From: Patiria miniata
Taxonomy: Eukaryota; Echinodermata; Asteroidea; Valvatida; Asterinidae
DNA: 64,000 nucleotides
Reading direction: 5' to 3'
NCBI RefSeq assembly: GCF_015706575.1
Contig: NW_024037058.1
Coordinates: 14,219,547-14,283,546 of the forward strand
Shown: one piece after another, positions 33,823 to 43,433 of the stretch
Layout: each line of letters starts with the position of its first letter
Position numbering within the stretch: the stretch's first letter is position 1
Notes under the pieces: generated by a model
What the model was told of the DNA's origin: nothing
Databases searched by the model: none
The model's input: only the letters and a program-made list of their open reading frames with translations
Program-made: the position numbers and the translations under genes

Positions 33823-35127
33823 CGCACAGCTGCTCTTGATCTTTGAACGCATCTTGAGTCCAGGTGTGCACCTATAGTGACAAATATCCCATACCAAACC
33901 ATTCCCATAGTATGGTCTCACCACATCTTACCATAATAGAACTCCCCCAGCGCTCCCGTAACTGCGTATCAGCAGCAGCAACAGCCTACCCACCCTTATT
34001 TGCATAATTACTACCCATTGTTTTCTTGAACGGGGGATTAGACAACCACAAAGGGCCCTTACTGAATACCCAAACCAGTTGGTGGGCTCACATGGGCCGG
34101 GCTTCCAGGGAAACCATTGTGCCCTCATCGCGGTAAAGTGTGAAAAGGGTAGCCGTCAATCAAGCCGAGCTGAATCAACGTTGGCTCTGGACTTGGTACG
34201 CTTGGCTGAGTTCATTGACAAGACAGGGAGAACAAGGACAACGTTCCCGCCTTGGGGCTAGGCCAGCTGCTTTGGCTTTGGTGCAAGACTTGCTTCAAGA
34301 AGGGCTTGAACTGTTGAATCACTGCAGATATTCGCTCCTGGATCTTTACCGAAATCTTGTGGAAATGTTTTCCTGAAACTAAGCCAAACTTGACGGATAT
34401 AGCTTGTGGATTATAACTACAGATTGACTGGATGGTTGGTTCTGCTTCCACCGGCATTTGAGGGAGGAGTTGCCATGCAACTTACAGCTGATTACGGGTA
34501 AGTACGGGGACTTGTACTGGGTTGTCGTTGCGTTGGCAATTGGATGGGGGGTAACCATTTGATGTTATCAGCTGGTCGTGCATGCTTGGGTGTGGGTTAG
34601 TGATGTGAAGACGAGACCCACAAACCTCCCATAGGAAAGTGCACATGTAAACAAAGCGTGACGTCATTGTGTCTCGAGTCTATTTTGCCGTCTCCAAATC
34701 CTGAGTTTGTGGGGAGGAGCTCCCCCAGAGCAGAAAAGCAGATGAAAAGTTCGACGTTTCTCAGTATTTGCGGCCGTTCTGCCAGCTGAAAAGAACCTGG
34801 CGGCCGAAAAGTGGCCTTCTGTCTACGCCAGATCTCAGAGCCCTCTAATGTTAACGATTGTTTCCGTCGTAAGTGAATCAGATAATATACAAAGTGAAGG
34901 TTTACATTTCTGCCTCACACATGAGCTGGACTATAATATTGCTCAGTGATGGCGTATCCAACTGGGGGAGGCATCCGCACTCGCACATCCGCGGCCAACA
35001 TTTTTCTTTCTCCGGACACTTGGCGACCGTAAAATGAAAAAGGGGGAGGGGGGCGCTGGTACCCAGGGTCATGATGAGGGAGCTCTTCAAAACGTTAATA
35101 TACATAAACTGGAAAATGTATGCCGAT
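33823..35127. other. Unassigned DNA upstream of the retroelement
   Basis: No protein was recognised. The segment contains the inverted copy of the CRE-bearing 31-nt repeat (34643-34674). Frames at 34.08-34.38 kb show no domain. Confidence 0.4.
34643..34674 (-). repeat. 31-nt CRE-containing dispersed repeat (copy 2, inverted)
   Basis: This is the reverse complement of 5581-5611, including TGACGTCA. Two copies 29 kb apart without change in over 30 bases suggest the end of a young mobile-element family rather than chance. Confidence 0.7.
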
Positions 35128-35194
35128 GTCCACTTCGTTCCCTACTTACCTGTTGGACCTATAAATGCATATTTCCTTAACTATGTAAATTAAC
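35128..35194 (+). repeat. DIRS left inverted terminal repeat, outer part
   Basis: It starts GTCCACTTCGTTCCCTACTT, then CCTGTTGGACCTATAAATGC. It is the reverse complement of the end of the right repeat from the CTACTTACCTG word inward, and its first bases match the reverse complement of the internal complementary region. It is cut from its inner part by the 35195-35999 insertion. Confidence 0.9.
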
Positions 35195-35999
35195 GGGTCC
35201 TACTAAAGCGCGTCAACAAGCGTCAACAAGTTTTAGTAGTCGTTAAGTGCGCGTCAACAAATTTTGTATAGGCCTTTTAACAATAAAAACAGCTTTATAT
35301 GGTAGAAAAAGCAATAATGAACATCTTCTGCATATCAATTAAGGTTAAAATTACTTAAAAAGTGGTTTTCCAGCGCAAAATCTACGACGGGTTTTTCGGT
35401 TTAGTATTAGCCGCCATCTTGTTTGAGATCTACAGCGATCTAAAGCGATCTACATACTACGCATGCGTGGAGTGTACCATTCATGCATAGGGGTTTCTTT
35501 ATACGATACGATTAGCGATACAGAAAATATTCAATTCTAAAAATTAGGAAAACTATTTTTTTTTTCAATTATAAATTATGCAAAACTTGGTCACGGTACT
35601 TGGCTAATTATTTGAAAAATATGCCGACTGACACTGTTCACAATGTCTGCCAAAAAATCCCAATGCAAAAACCAAACGCAAAGCGTATAGTATAAAGAAA
35701 CCCCTATGTGTGAATGGTACACTCCACGCATGCGTAGTATGTAGATCTCAAACAAGATGGCGGCCAATACTAAACCGAAAAACCTGTCGTAGATTTCGCG
35801 CTGGAAAACCACTTTTTAAGTAATTTTTACTTTAATTGATATTCAGAAGATGTTCATTATTGCTTTTTCTACCATATAAAGCTGTTTTTATTGTTCAAAA
35901 GCCTATAAAAAATTTGTTGACGCGCACTTAACGACTACTAAAACTTGTTGACGCTTGTTGACGCCTGTTGACGCTTGTTGACGCGCTTTAGTAGGACCG
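35195..35999. mobile_element. 805-bp foldback DNA transposon inserted in the DIRS terminal repeat
   Basis: The arms are long inverted repeats: GGTCCTACTAAAGCGCGTCA at the left, its reverse complement at the right, with matching over about 300 bp per arm. They include several GCGTCAACAAG words, the start-like GCCGCCATCTTGTTTGAGA, and TACTACGCATGCGTGGAGTG. The AT-rich centre (about 35500-35690) is unique. The insert is flanked by the 8-bp duplication AAATTAAC (35187-35194 and 36000-36007), and the uninterrupted site is visible in the right terminal repeat. An 8-bp duplication fits hAT or P superfamily transposases; no transposase is encoded, so it is non-autonomous. Confidence 0.92.
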
Positions 36000-36113
36000 A
36001 AATTAACCGCTAAAGTAAAGATTTGCTATAGCGTGCCACAGCGCCCTCCTGCGCCAGCGCCCACAATAGTCAGATCCCCCGCCATTACCGTCCTCTTCTC
36101 TTTAGCGCTCGTG
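36000..36113 (+). repeat. DIRS left inverted terminal repeat, inner part
   Basis: It starts AAATTAACCGCTAAAGTAAA and runs through GCCACAGCGCCCTCCTGCGC to TTTAGCGCTCGTGAC. It is inverted in the right terminal repeat (42078-42196) with only a few differences. Confidence 0.92.
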
Positions 36114-36434
36114 ACGGTAGGACGTGTTTTCAATGCTCGCAGTAGCATGCACGTTTTTACTGGTTTTAATCGCTATTTGTTATTAATTTTCTCAAGATTT
36201 GCAATACATTTGTTTCTCGGAAGCACTTGGTTTGTTTCTGGTTACATTTGCTTGTGTTTTAGACGAGTTTTATAAACGTTTTTATTTCGTTTTATGACCT
36301 CGTGTTTTTGCGTGTACACATTGAACATTAACGGATACGTATATGTTTGTATTTTTTTATCCTTACAGTTTGAAGAAAATCCTACTATACATTGTAGTTC
36401 TGAGACTGTTCTGGTTTTTGGGGTCTTTGACAAA

Positions 36435-38120
36435 ATGCCTCCCAAAAATTTCGTGACTTGTAATAAATGTCACAAGATTTTGCCGAATAGCCTAGACGAC
36501 TCCCACGAATTATGTCCTAAGTGTAGGCCATGTTCTAGAGCTCTTAGGTGTTCCATTTGCGAGCCATGGGGCTCCGAAATGTGGACGAAGATTGACACCT
36601 GGCTAGCGAAATCTACAGACTCGGCAAGAAGTGAAGCTTCCACCACTTCTGGACGGAAAAAGAAGTCATCGAAGCGGGTAAGTACGGAGCCGCCGCGGTC
36701 CATTCCTGGACGCGCGACGGGGCTTTCGCGGACTGGAGCCGGGCCGATGGCCGAGGGTTCCAGTGCCGCAAGTCTTTCCCGGGGACAGGTTTCGGGCACG
36801 GAAGTGTCGCAGGCCAGTCCCCATAAGGGAAGGAAAAGGACCGGTAGTGGGCGCGATGCGCCGAAAACCACCGGCCCTGACTCGGTACAAACCGGGGCCA
36901 GACGGATGTCTGCGAGCTCCCGGGCCGATGAGTCGGCAAACCGAGAAAAACGTCGGTCTACGTCGGCAATCCCGGCGGCCGACGCCGGGATTTCCCCGGG
37001 AGCAGATTGCTCCGAAGGGGATTCCCCGGGTTGTCCTCAGCCACCGGTTGAGGGCGCAAACCCGAAGAAACAAAAACCGATCGGCCCATCGCGTTTACGT
37101 TCGGCCCCGACCGTTGGTCTGGGGAACCGAGCGGAACCGGGCCCTATCGGTCTGACGGCTGCCGCGTTGAACCCGGCACCCGGTCCTGATAATCGTGCAC
37201 CGGTGGCGCCCGGGGTTCTTTCGGACGTTCCTTCGGGAATTTCTGATTTAATGGCTCGTCACCGTGGATCGGAAAATCGATCACGGCCAAAGAATAAACG
37301 GCGCCGGGCCCATAAATCCCGCCGCCGCCGTTATTCTAGCTCTTCAACGAGCGACAGTGCCAGTACGTCGCCGACTTCTGGCCAGTCGTCGGACCACCCG
37401 CGTCATCGCAAACGCGGGCGGAGAGACAATACATCGGATTTATTGCTGAAAGGTTTTCAGGCTTTGTCGGCTCAGTTGGCGGCGATGGCGCCACAACAAC
37501 TCCCAATTCCCCCGCAAGCGGAGGCCGAAGATCGGGAATTTGACCGGGAATCAGGCGGCGCTATTTCGATTCACCCGTCTGGTTCATTGCAAGAGTCGGA
37601 CTCGGACGTCAACCGCGCTACGCGCAGAGACGCCAATAGACCTTCACCTACTCATTCTACAGCTGTAGATACACACGAGGCAACACCTAAGGGTGACCTC
37701 GAGTCCCGGCCGGGTCCATCTTCGATGGATCGGCCGTCCGACTTGGATTCTACCGAGAGTCATCCTTATGAGACTACCGATAATAGATTTCGTGAAGTGA
37801 TGTGGGATATGGTTCGTATATTAAAGGTTCCCATTCCCGAGCAGTCAGAATCTTCACAAGGTACACGGCCTAGTTTTAAAAAACGCACAGGTGTACCAGA
37901 GCGGGATTCCCCAAAGTCAACCTTTCCGGAATTCCCGGTGGACAGGGTTTTTTCTAACCGTCTTAAAGCAATAGCTGGTCAGAAAAAGTGGCAACCCTTT
38001 GCCAAGGCAGCATGTCATCCCTTTCGGGTTCCAAAGCAGGATACCGAAGAATTTTTAACAGTTCCGGTTATCCCAGACAATGCAAAGGACAAGATGGCGG
38101 CAGATACAGGGAAACAATCA
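36435..38120 (+). pseudogene. DIRS gag-like ORF, 5' part
   Basis: The ATG at 36435 gives MPPKNFVTCNKCHKIL; the frame is open further upstream (to 36294), but the leader there looks non-coding. An N-terminal cysteine cluster (CNKCHK, CPKCRPCS, CSICEPW) suggests a zinc-binding module. A long basic, serine- and proline-rich middle follows, with an RS-like stretch around residues 280-310 (NKRRRAHKSRRRRYSSSSTS). Such a layout fits nucleic-acid-binding gag proteins of DIRS elements, which package the RNA; the exact role is inferred. The frame runs on to 38336, but family-like sequence moves to the -1 frame at about 38.05-38.14 kb. This indicates a one-base loss (or two-base gain) in this copy. Programmed frameshifting is less likely, because no heptamer is in the right phase. 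Confidence 0.8.
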
Positions 38121-38809
38121 CTCTTAAGGTTCCCTTTGCCGATCCTGTCCGGGGTAAACTTGAAGAGGCATTACATAAGGTTGATGCAGCATCCCGCATG
38201 GGTCTGCAAACGACTTCATTTATGCTTCTTTTGTCAGAATACTTGGTTACTGCATGTGATTCCAGTTCCAGTGTTTCTCCTACAATGGCTGTCAATGCCT
38301 TTCAATGTCTGGAGGATGGATTACGCATCATCCTAGACCAATTTGCTAGGGTCTCTGTACTTGCCACGGTCTCCAGACGTTCCAATGTTCTGGAAACGAT
38401 CTTCTTCCCTTCAGAAGGGGCAAGAAAACGCATGGAGGCCCTTCCTTTACGGAGCAAGGATTTGTTTGCGGATCAGTTCCAGACGATGATGGAGGCCGAG
38501 GCCAAACGCCTAGAAGCAACAGACCGTATTAATTTACAGGCCCCTCGGAAGAAGTCACAACCAACGGCTAAGGTCCCGACTACTTCCAATAGATCCAAAG
38601 GGTTTAGAAAACCTTTGCCCTCCTTTCGGACACGTACACCCAAGTCTACCCAATCAACCACTGTGGCTCGATCAACACCAGCTGTAGCCGCAACAACATC
38701 ACAGGCGACTTCCGGACGGAGTTTTGGCTGGCCAACCTCAAGAGGTCGTGGCACGCGGTTTCCCTCCCGCCAGAATTCTTCTCGAGCGGGTCGGGGATGG
38801 CGTCGGTGA
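38120..38809 (+). pseudogene. DIRS gag-like ORF, 3' part in shifted frame
   Basis: The frame with KVPFADPVRGKLEEALHKVD begins near 38120 and is open from 37988 to the TGA at 38807-38809. It continues with a helical region (ASRMGLQTTSFMLLLSEYL) and ends in an arginine/glycine/serine-rich tail (SFGWPTSRGRGTRF...RAGRGWRR) that would bind nucleic acid. The helical part resembles the conserved capsid-like region of DIRS gag proteins as I know them. Its last 86 bases overlap the RT ORF, which is common in this group. It is separated from the 5' part by one frameshift. Confidence 0.78.
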
Positions 38810-40880
38810 CGCTGGTTCTCCACCCGTGGCCCCCCAGATTGGGCCCGTGGGGGGCCGCTTAAGGCAATTCGGGGAGACTTGGGCCCACTTTTGCACCGAT
38901 GGGTGGGTGCTTCAGACAGTTACACAGGGGTACAGCCTCGAGTTTACAAGCACTCCCCCATCGGTAATGTTCTCACGTCCCACCCCTGTTCCATCAGACA
39001 GAGAACAGCGGAGGGCATTGGAGAAAGAAATAGAAACCCTGCTATCAAAGCAAGCAATTCAACCGGTGCGAAGCCCAGTAGAAACATCAGGTTTCATGTC
39101 AACATTCTTCGTAACACCCAAGAAGAAGCAAGGCGAGTGGCGTCCTATTCTGAACCTAAAGCCGTTGAACAGGTTTATTCGTCCACGGCGGTTCCAAATG
39201 GAGACCCTGCGCACCGTCTTAAATTCTCTCCCGACACCATCTTGGGCCGCATCAATAGATCTGCAGGATGCTTATCTTCACGTACCCATTTGCAGGGAAC
39301 ACAGAAAATACCTTCGTTTTCAATACAAAAATACAATTTTCGAGTTCCTCACTCTTCCGTTCGGTCTGTCAACATCACCAAGGGTCTTCACCAGAGTAAC
39401 AAAGACCCTGGCGACAATACTTCGAAGAGCGAATATAATGATATTCCTCTACCTGGACGATTGGTTAATCGTAGGCAGGTCCAAAGAAGAAGTTCGACAG
39501 TCCTTAGAGGTAACCGTCGACTTGACGACAAGGTTAGGTTTTCTAATAAACTTGGAAAAGTCTCATCTGGTCCCCACCCAGACACCGTCTTTTCTGGGGG
39601 CAGAAATCGACCTGGTAACAGGGATCGCTTACCCTTCGAGCGAAAGGGTACGCAATGTCCAGGAGTGCGCCACACTGTTCCTGACGGCTCGATCAGCACC
39701 AGCGGTGGCCTGGCTACGACTGCTGGGCCTACTGGCCAGTCTGGTCGATCTAGTCCCATGGTGTCGCCTGAGGATGCGACCAATTCAAATGCATCTTTTG
39801 GCTCATTTTCGACCCAGTCAACATCCTTTGTCAAGGAACATACCAATACTGAAGCCAATCATCCCCCACATTCATTGGTGGACAATTTGGAGCAACCTGA
39901 GTCAAGGTTTGCCTTTTCCTCCTCCATTTCCCACGGTGACTCTTACGACAGATGCATCCAACATGGGATGGGGTGCGCATCTGCAGTCACAGCAAGTGTC
40001 GGGTCTTTGGACGCCAGACGAACTGGTTTTCCACATGAATGTTCTGGAACTCCTTGCAGTTCGCAGAGCCTTATCTCAGCTCATCAGCCTAGTCAAACAG
40101 AAGGTTGTAATGGTGCAGTCCGACAACTCAACTGTAGTGGCCTACATAAATCGCCAAGGAGGAACACGTTCCCCCCAGTTGTGCTTCCAGACTTGCAAGC
40201 TACTCCTTTGGTGCATAGATCACAACGTAACTCTTGTGGCATGTCACATACCAGGCGAGTTGAATGTCACTGCAGACGCGCTGTCCAGAGGAAAGATCCT
40301 TCCAACAGAATGGCAACTACACCCAAAAGTTGTCCAAACACTGTTCAATCTAATAGATCGTCCCAACATAGATCTATTCGCGTCACCAATGAACAACCAA
40401 TTACCGGTATACTGCACTCGAGTCATGGATCCAAAAGCCTGGGCAGTCAATGCCTTAACAATCGACTGGACAGGCATGTACGCATATGCATACCCACCGA
40501 TCTCGATTCTCTCGAGGGTACTGCACAAGATCCGGGAGGAACCCTGCAAGGTGATGCTCATAGCTCCATTTTGGCCTCGCCAAACCTGGTTCCAAACGAT
40601 GATCAGGTTGCTGGTTTATCAGCCCATCATCCTCCCGCAGAGACCAGATATATTGAAACAGCCCCGGTCCAGGTTGAACCACCCGGATCCGGAGCCACTA
40701 CGCCTGACTTGCTGGCTATTGTCCAGCATTCCATGCGAACAGCAGGCCTTTCTGAGGAAGCTGCCGCCTTGGCAGCCTGTGGCCGGAGATCGTCTACAAG
40801 GAAGACATATAATAGCCGACTCCGACATTTTTTTAAGTGGTGCGACGGGAGGGACGTGGATCCCCTCTCTGCATCTGTAA
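38724..40880 (+). CDS. DIRS reverse transcriptase - RNase H - methyltransferase-like polyprotein
   Basis: The ORF has 718 codons, is intact, and overlaps gag by 86 bases. Its reverse transcriptase covers residues ~95-330: KKQGEWRPILNLKPLN, SIDLQDAYLHVPI, the FLTLPFGLSTSP palm motif, and the catalytic box YLDD at residues 243-246. RNase H spans ~400-520: TTDASNMGWGA (Asp410), the LELLAVRRAL helix with its Glu, QSDNSTVVAYIN, and DALSR (Asp518). A methyltransferase-like domain typical of DIRS follows from ~548: NIDLFASPMNNQLPVY, MDPKAWAVNAL, IAPFWPRQTWF. It would copy element RNA to cDNA. The ATG at 38724 is the first in frame; the true start may be downstream. The 3' half overlaps the recombinase frame by a wide margin. 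Confidence 0.93.
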   Translation: MAGQPQEVVARGFPPARILLERVGDGVGDAGSPPVAPQIGPVGGRLRQFGETWAHFCTDGWVLQTVTQGYSLEFTSTPPSVMFSRPTPVPSDREQRRALEKEIETLLSKQAIQPVRSPVETSGFMSTFFVTPKKKQGEWRPILNLKPLNRFIRPRRFQMETLRTVLNSLPTPSWAASIDLQDAYLHVPICREHRKYLRFQYKNTIFEFLTLPFGLSTSPRVFTRVTKTLATILRRANIMIFLYLDDWLIVGRSKEEVRQSLEVTVDLTTRLGFLINLEKSHLVPTQTPSFLGAEIDLVTGIAYPSSERVRNVQECATLFLTARSAPAVAWLRLLGLLASLVDLVPWCRLRMRPIQMHLLAHFRPSQHPLSRNIPILKPIIPHIHWWTIWSNLSQGLPFPPPFPTVTLTTDASNMGWGAHLQSQQVSGLWTPDELVFHMNVLELLAVRRALSQLISLVKQKVVMVQSDNSTVVAYINRQGGTRSPQLCFQTCKLLLWCIDHNVTLVACHIPGELNVTADALSRGKILPTEWQLHPKVVQTLFNLIDRPNIDLFASPMNNQLPVYCTRVMDPKAWAVNALTIDWTGMYAYAYPPISILSRVLHKIREEPCKVMLIAPFWPRQTWFQTMIRLLVYQPIILPQRPDILKQPRSRLNHPDPEPLRLTCWLLSSIPCEQQAFLRKLPPWQPVAGDRLQGRHIIADSDIFLSGATGGTWIPSLHL

Positions 40881-41817
40881 CCATGGTTGGGGACTTCCTC
40901 CTCCACCTGTTTAATACAGGGCTAACATTGGCCACAGTAAAAAATTACAAGTCGGCCATGGCTGCAGTGCATCAAGGTTTTCAAGATGGCTCCTCTGTAT
41001 CGAACAACCTGGCACTAGGTCAACTGCTTAAAGGCATGTTTACGAAACGTCCTCCTCAACGTAAACTTATCCCAGCATGGGATTGAGGAGAGGTCCTACG
41101 TACCCGGGCAAACCCACCCTATGAACCTCTTGCGACGGTACCATTGTTGGATCTGTCAGTCAAGGTAGCTTTCCTCCTCGCTGCTGCAACAGCTAGGAGA
41201 CGGAGCGAACTCCATGCATTGACCCTGGACAAGGGACACATAAGATGGGAGCCGCACGGAGTACGTCTCATCCCTCGAAGTACTTTCCTTACTAAAAACC
41301 AGTCTCCTAACTTCCAGCCTCCGGACATCTTTGTCCCTGAATTGAAATCATTATCTTCGGTCCCTGAAGATAAGAAATGGTGCCCAGTTAGAGCTCTAAA
41401 ATGGTACATAGCTCGCACAAAACCCATCCGCGGTGGGGAGTCTCAACTGTTCATAACTTCGACTCCTCCTCACCGCCCAGCATCCCGTGACACAATTTCT
41501 CGATGGATAGTTACAGCTATCCGATCCCAAATGCCAGACAGTCCGCTGAACGAATCCAGTCGGACGATTCATGCTCATGATACAAGGGCGGTCACAACAT
41601 CATGGGCACTATTGCGGGGTGTTCCTCTGGAAGAGATAATGCAGGCAGCATGCTGGAAATGGCAACGACCTTTTCGTCATGTTACCTGAGAGATGTCCTC
41701 CTAACAGAGGGGCGGACTGGGCGGGTGACGATGTCAGCCACCATGCCATCAGCTGCCCCAAGACAACCCTCCAAGGAGGTCTCAACCCAGGCTGTTGTAC
41801 CAACAACTCAACAGTAG
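40690..41817 (+). pseudogene. DIRS tyrosine recombinase (broken by stop and frameshift)
   Basis: The frame opens upstream at 38879, but recombinase-like sequence starts near 40690. An N-terminal SAM-like DNA-binding part (RRSSTRKTYNSRLRHFFKWC, VGDFLLHLF, TLATVKNYKSAM) is followed by an in-frame TGA at 41084-41086. The same frame then resumes with the catalytic domain: LLAAATARRRSELHALT with the first catalytic Arg, then HDTRAVTTSWALLRG with the H-x-x-R pair, then IMQAACWK. Near 41.66 kb the frame shifts by one base, and the segment with the likely nucleophile tyrosine (CYLRDVLLTE) lies in another frame, open to the TAG at 41815-41817. The family joins circular cDNA to the genome by Tyr-mediated strand exchange; this copy cannot make an intact enzyme. 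Confidence 0.88.
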
Positions 41818-41934
41818 GGTGAGTAAGGCTCATGGTAGTTTATAATGTGCCTTTGTGTAGTCCATGAGGGGATTCCTTATTTGTGTGTCCTTTGACTCAA
41901 TTGCAGCCCACTCCCACCACCAATTTCGGTGCCA

Positions 41935-42055
41935 GTCTATGCATTTATAGGTCCAACAGGTAAGTAGGGAACGAAGTGGACAACCCCCAAACTATGGTGT
42001 TTGGTTGTCCACGAGGGGACTACTTACCTGTTGGACCGTCCCGCCCGCCTTTCCC
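41935..42055 (+). repeat. DIRS internal complementary region
   Basis: The first half (ATGCATTTATAGGTCCAACA ... GGGAACGAAGTGGAC) is the reverse complement of the left end of the element. The second half (CCCCCAAACTATGGTGTTTG ... ACTACTTACCTGTTGGACC) is the reverse complement of the right end. The two halves meet at CAACCCCC, so the region is a template bridging both termini, as the DIRS circular-intermediate model requires. It also defines the element ends at 35128 and about 42279. Confidence 0.92.
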
Positions 42056-42077
42056 CACAGTGGGCTCCTCCTTTGGT

Positions 42078-42279
42078 GTGATTCACTCGCGCTAAAGAAA
42101 GAGGACGATAATGGCGGGGGATCTGACTATTGTGGGCGCTGGCGCAGGAGGGCGCTGTGGCACGCTATAGCAAATCTTTACTTTAGCGGTTAATTTACAT
42201 AGTTAAGGAAATATGCATTTATAGGTCCAACAGGTAAGTAGTCCCCTCGTGGACAACCAAACACCATAGTTTGGGGGTT
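42078..42279 (+). repeat. DIRS right inverted terminal repeat
   Basis: It runs from GATTCACTCGCGCTAAAGAA to GTTTGGGGGTT. It is the inverted copy of the left repeat and contains the undisturbed TTTACTTTAGCGGTTAATTT target site of the left-hand insertion. The outer ~45 bases, CCCTCGTGGACAACCAAACA onwards, have no counterpart at the left but are matched in the internal complementary region. Confidence 0.9.
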
Positions 42280-42927
42280 TTTTACGGCGCAAATGGTTCT
42301 GGAACTTAATTTTCTTTACTTGATTTTTTTCGTGTCAGAACTCTAACCATTTATGGAAATGCATATGGTTACGAAAAAACGTCTTTCATAAAAATCCGAG
42401 GGGGGGGGGCAGGGTGCCCCCTTGCCCCCCTCCGGGTACGCCACTGTCATTTATTTTCTTGCACGACGTCGTTTTCTATGAGTAGGACCATGGAGGAATA
42501 AGAACACAGGACTGGGAGCAATGAATGATTGACCATTGGGAAGTCGTGGCGCCCTCTGTGGACTCTGCATGCCAGAGCATTAGAAACGCCACGAGAAAAA
42601 TCGCACTCGCTCGCAGGCAGGTCGCGTCGGCTGGCAAATTGCAAATGTTGCATTTTTATTGTTCCTAGAGATGAATAGTATTTTTTACACAAGAGCTTAT
42701 AATTATTTTCCCCTATTTCATTTTTTTCCCAGCTGATGATAACTATAAGAAAACCCGACAAAGAGCAATAATATAAGTCGATAATTCGAAATAGGCCTAC
42801 AGGTGGTGCAAAAAGAAGGAAACCCACTTTCGACAGCACTCGTTGAGCGCATTTCAAAAATTCAATTTAATGGTAAGTGTCGAAAAACTGATTGCAATGC
42901 ATATTTTATCTCTGAGATATGGTAGTT
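42280..42927. other. Unassigned DNA, includes G/C-tract palindrome
   Basis: A G10 run near 42401 is followed by GCAGGGTGCCCCCTTGCCCC, giving a short inverted poly-G/poly-C hairpin. No gene was recognised. A minus-strand frame at 42447-42857 lacks any family motif. Confidence 0.45.
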
Positions 42928-43433
42928 TATAGGTTTTCCCGGCCAATTTCAAATTCATTTTCGTCTGAATTTGAGAATCGCTCTGAACACGCGTTTCATT
43001 TTCGCTACCCTGCAGAGCGCGGATTCCATTTCAGTTCAATGGTGATTGAGTAGCACCTTTCGTTTATCATCCATTCAGATTTGTTCGGACTTCTTTTTCT
43101 CGCATTTAGATGGCGATTTCAACCATTCACCATTCTATTTCACTTAGGCCCCCTATGCCATATGCACCAGATACAATTAGCGGTTTCTTTTTCATGAACC
43201 GTCAATCAAATTAGCTCTACCTGAAATGAATGTACAAAAGGTATGCTTGCGTAAATGAACGGGTAACGTAATTGGCCGTCTGTTTCTCAAAATCGATTGC
43301 ACGCAGTGAAAACTATTGCACTTTTGTTGAATTGAAATGGAATTAAAGACGTGCATTCAAATTCAGACGAAAAGAAATGACCGATTTTCAGAAGCGAATG
43401 AACATTTCATAAAATTGGCCAGAAAAACCTATA
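42928..43433. mobile_element. 506-bp MITE with TATAGGTTTTYCYGGCCAATTT ends
   Basis: The left end TATAGGTTTTCCCGGCCAAT and the right end ATTGGCCAGAAAAACCTATA are inverted. A second matching pair inside is CGTCTGAATTTGA/TCAAATTCAGACG. The interior has no ORF. TATA at both ends could be part of the terminal repeat or of the target duplication. Confidence 0.8.

Larger units (their letters stand above)
35128..42279 (+). mobile_element. DIRS-like tyrosine-recombinase retrotransposon (defective)
   Basis: The element is bounded by inverted terminal repeats: left 35128-35194 plus 36000-36113, right 42078-42279. An internal complementary region at 41935-42055 matches the outer ends. Order: gag-like ORF, an overlapping RT-RNase H-methyltransferase ORF, and a tyrosine-recombinase ORF in a different, overlapping frame. 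This is the diagnostic layout of DIRS elements, which integrate by recombinase from a circular DNA intermediate and make no classical LTRs or target duplications. Lesions: a gag frameshift near 38.05-38.14 kb, a TGA at 41084-41086, a recombinase frameshift near 41.66 kb, and an 805-bp insertion in the left terminal repeat. The interior without the insertion is about 6.3 kb, normal for DIRS. It is GC-richer than the flanking DNA. Confidence 0.95.

Noticed and set aside
38104..38114. GGGAAAC as programmed -1 frameshift site in gag
   Set aside because: In the gag frame the codons are GGG AAA C, not the X XXY YYZ phase needed; a simple indel is more likely.
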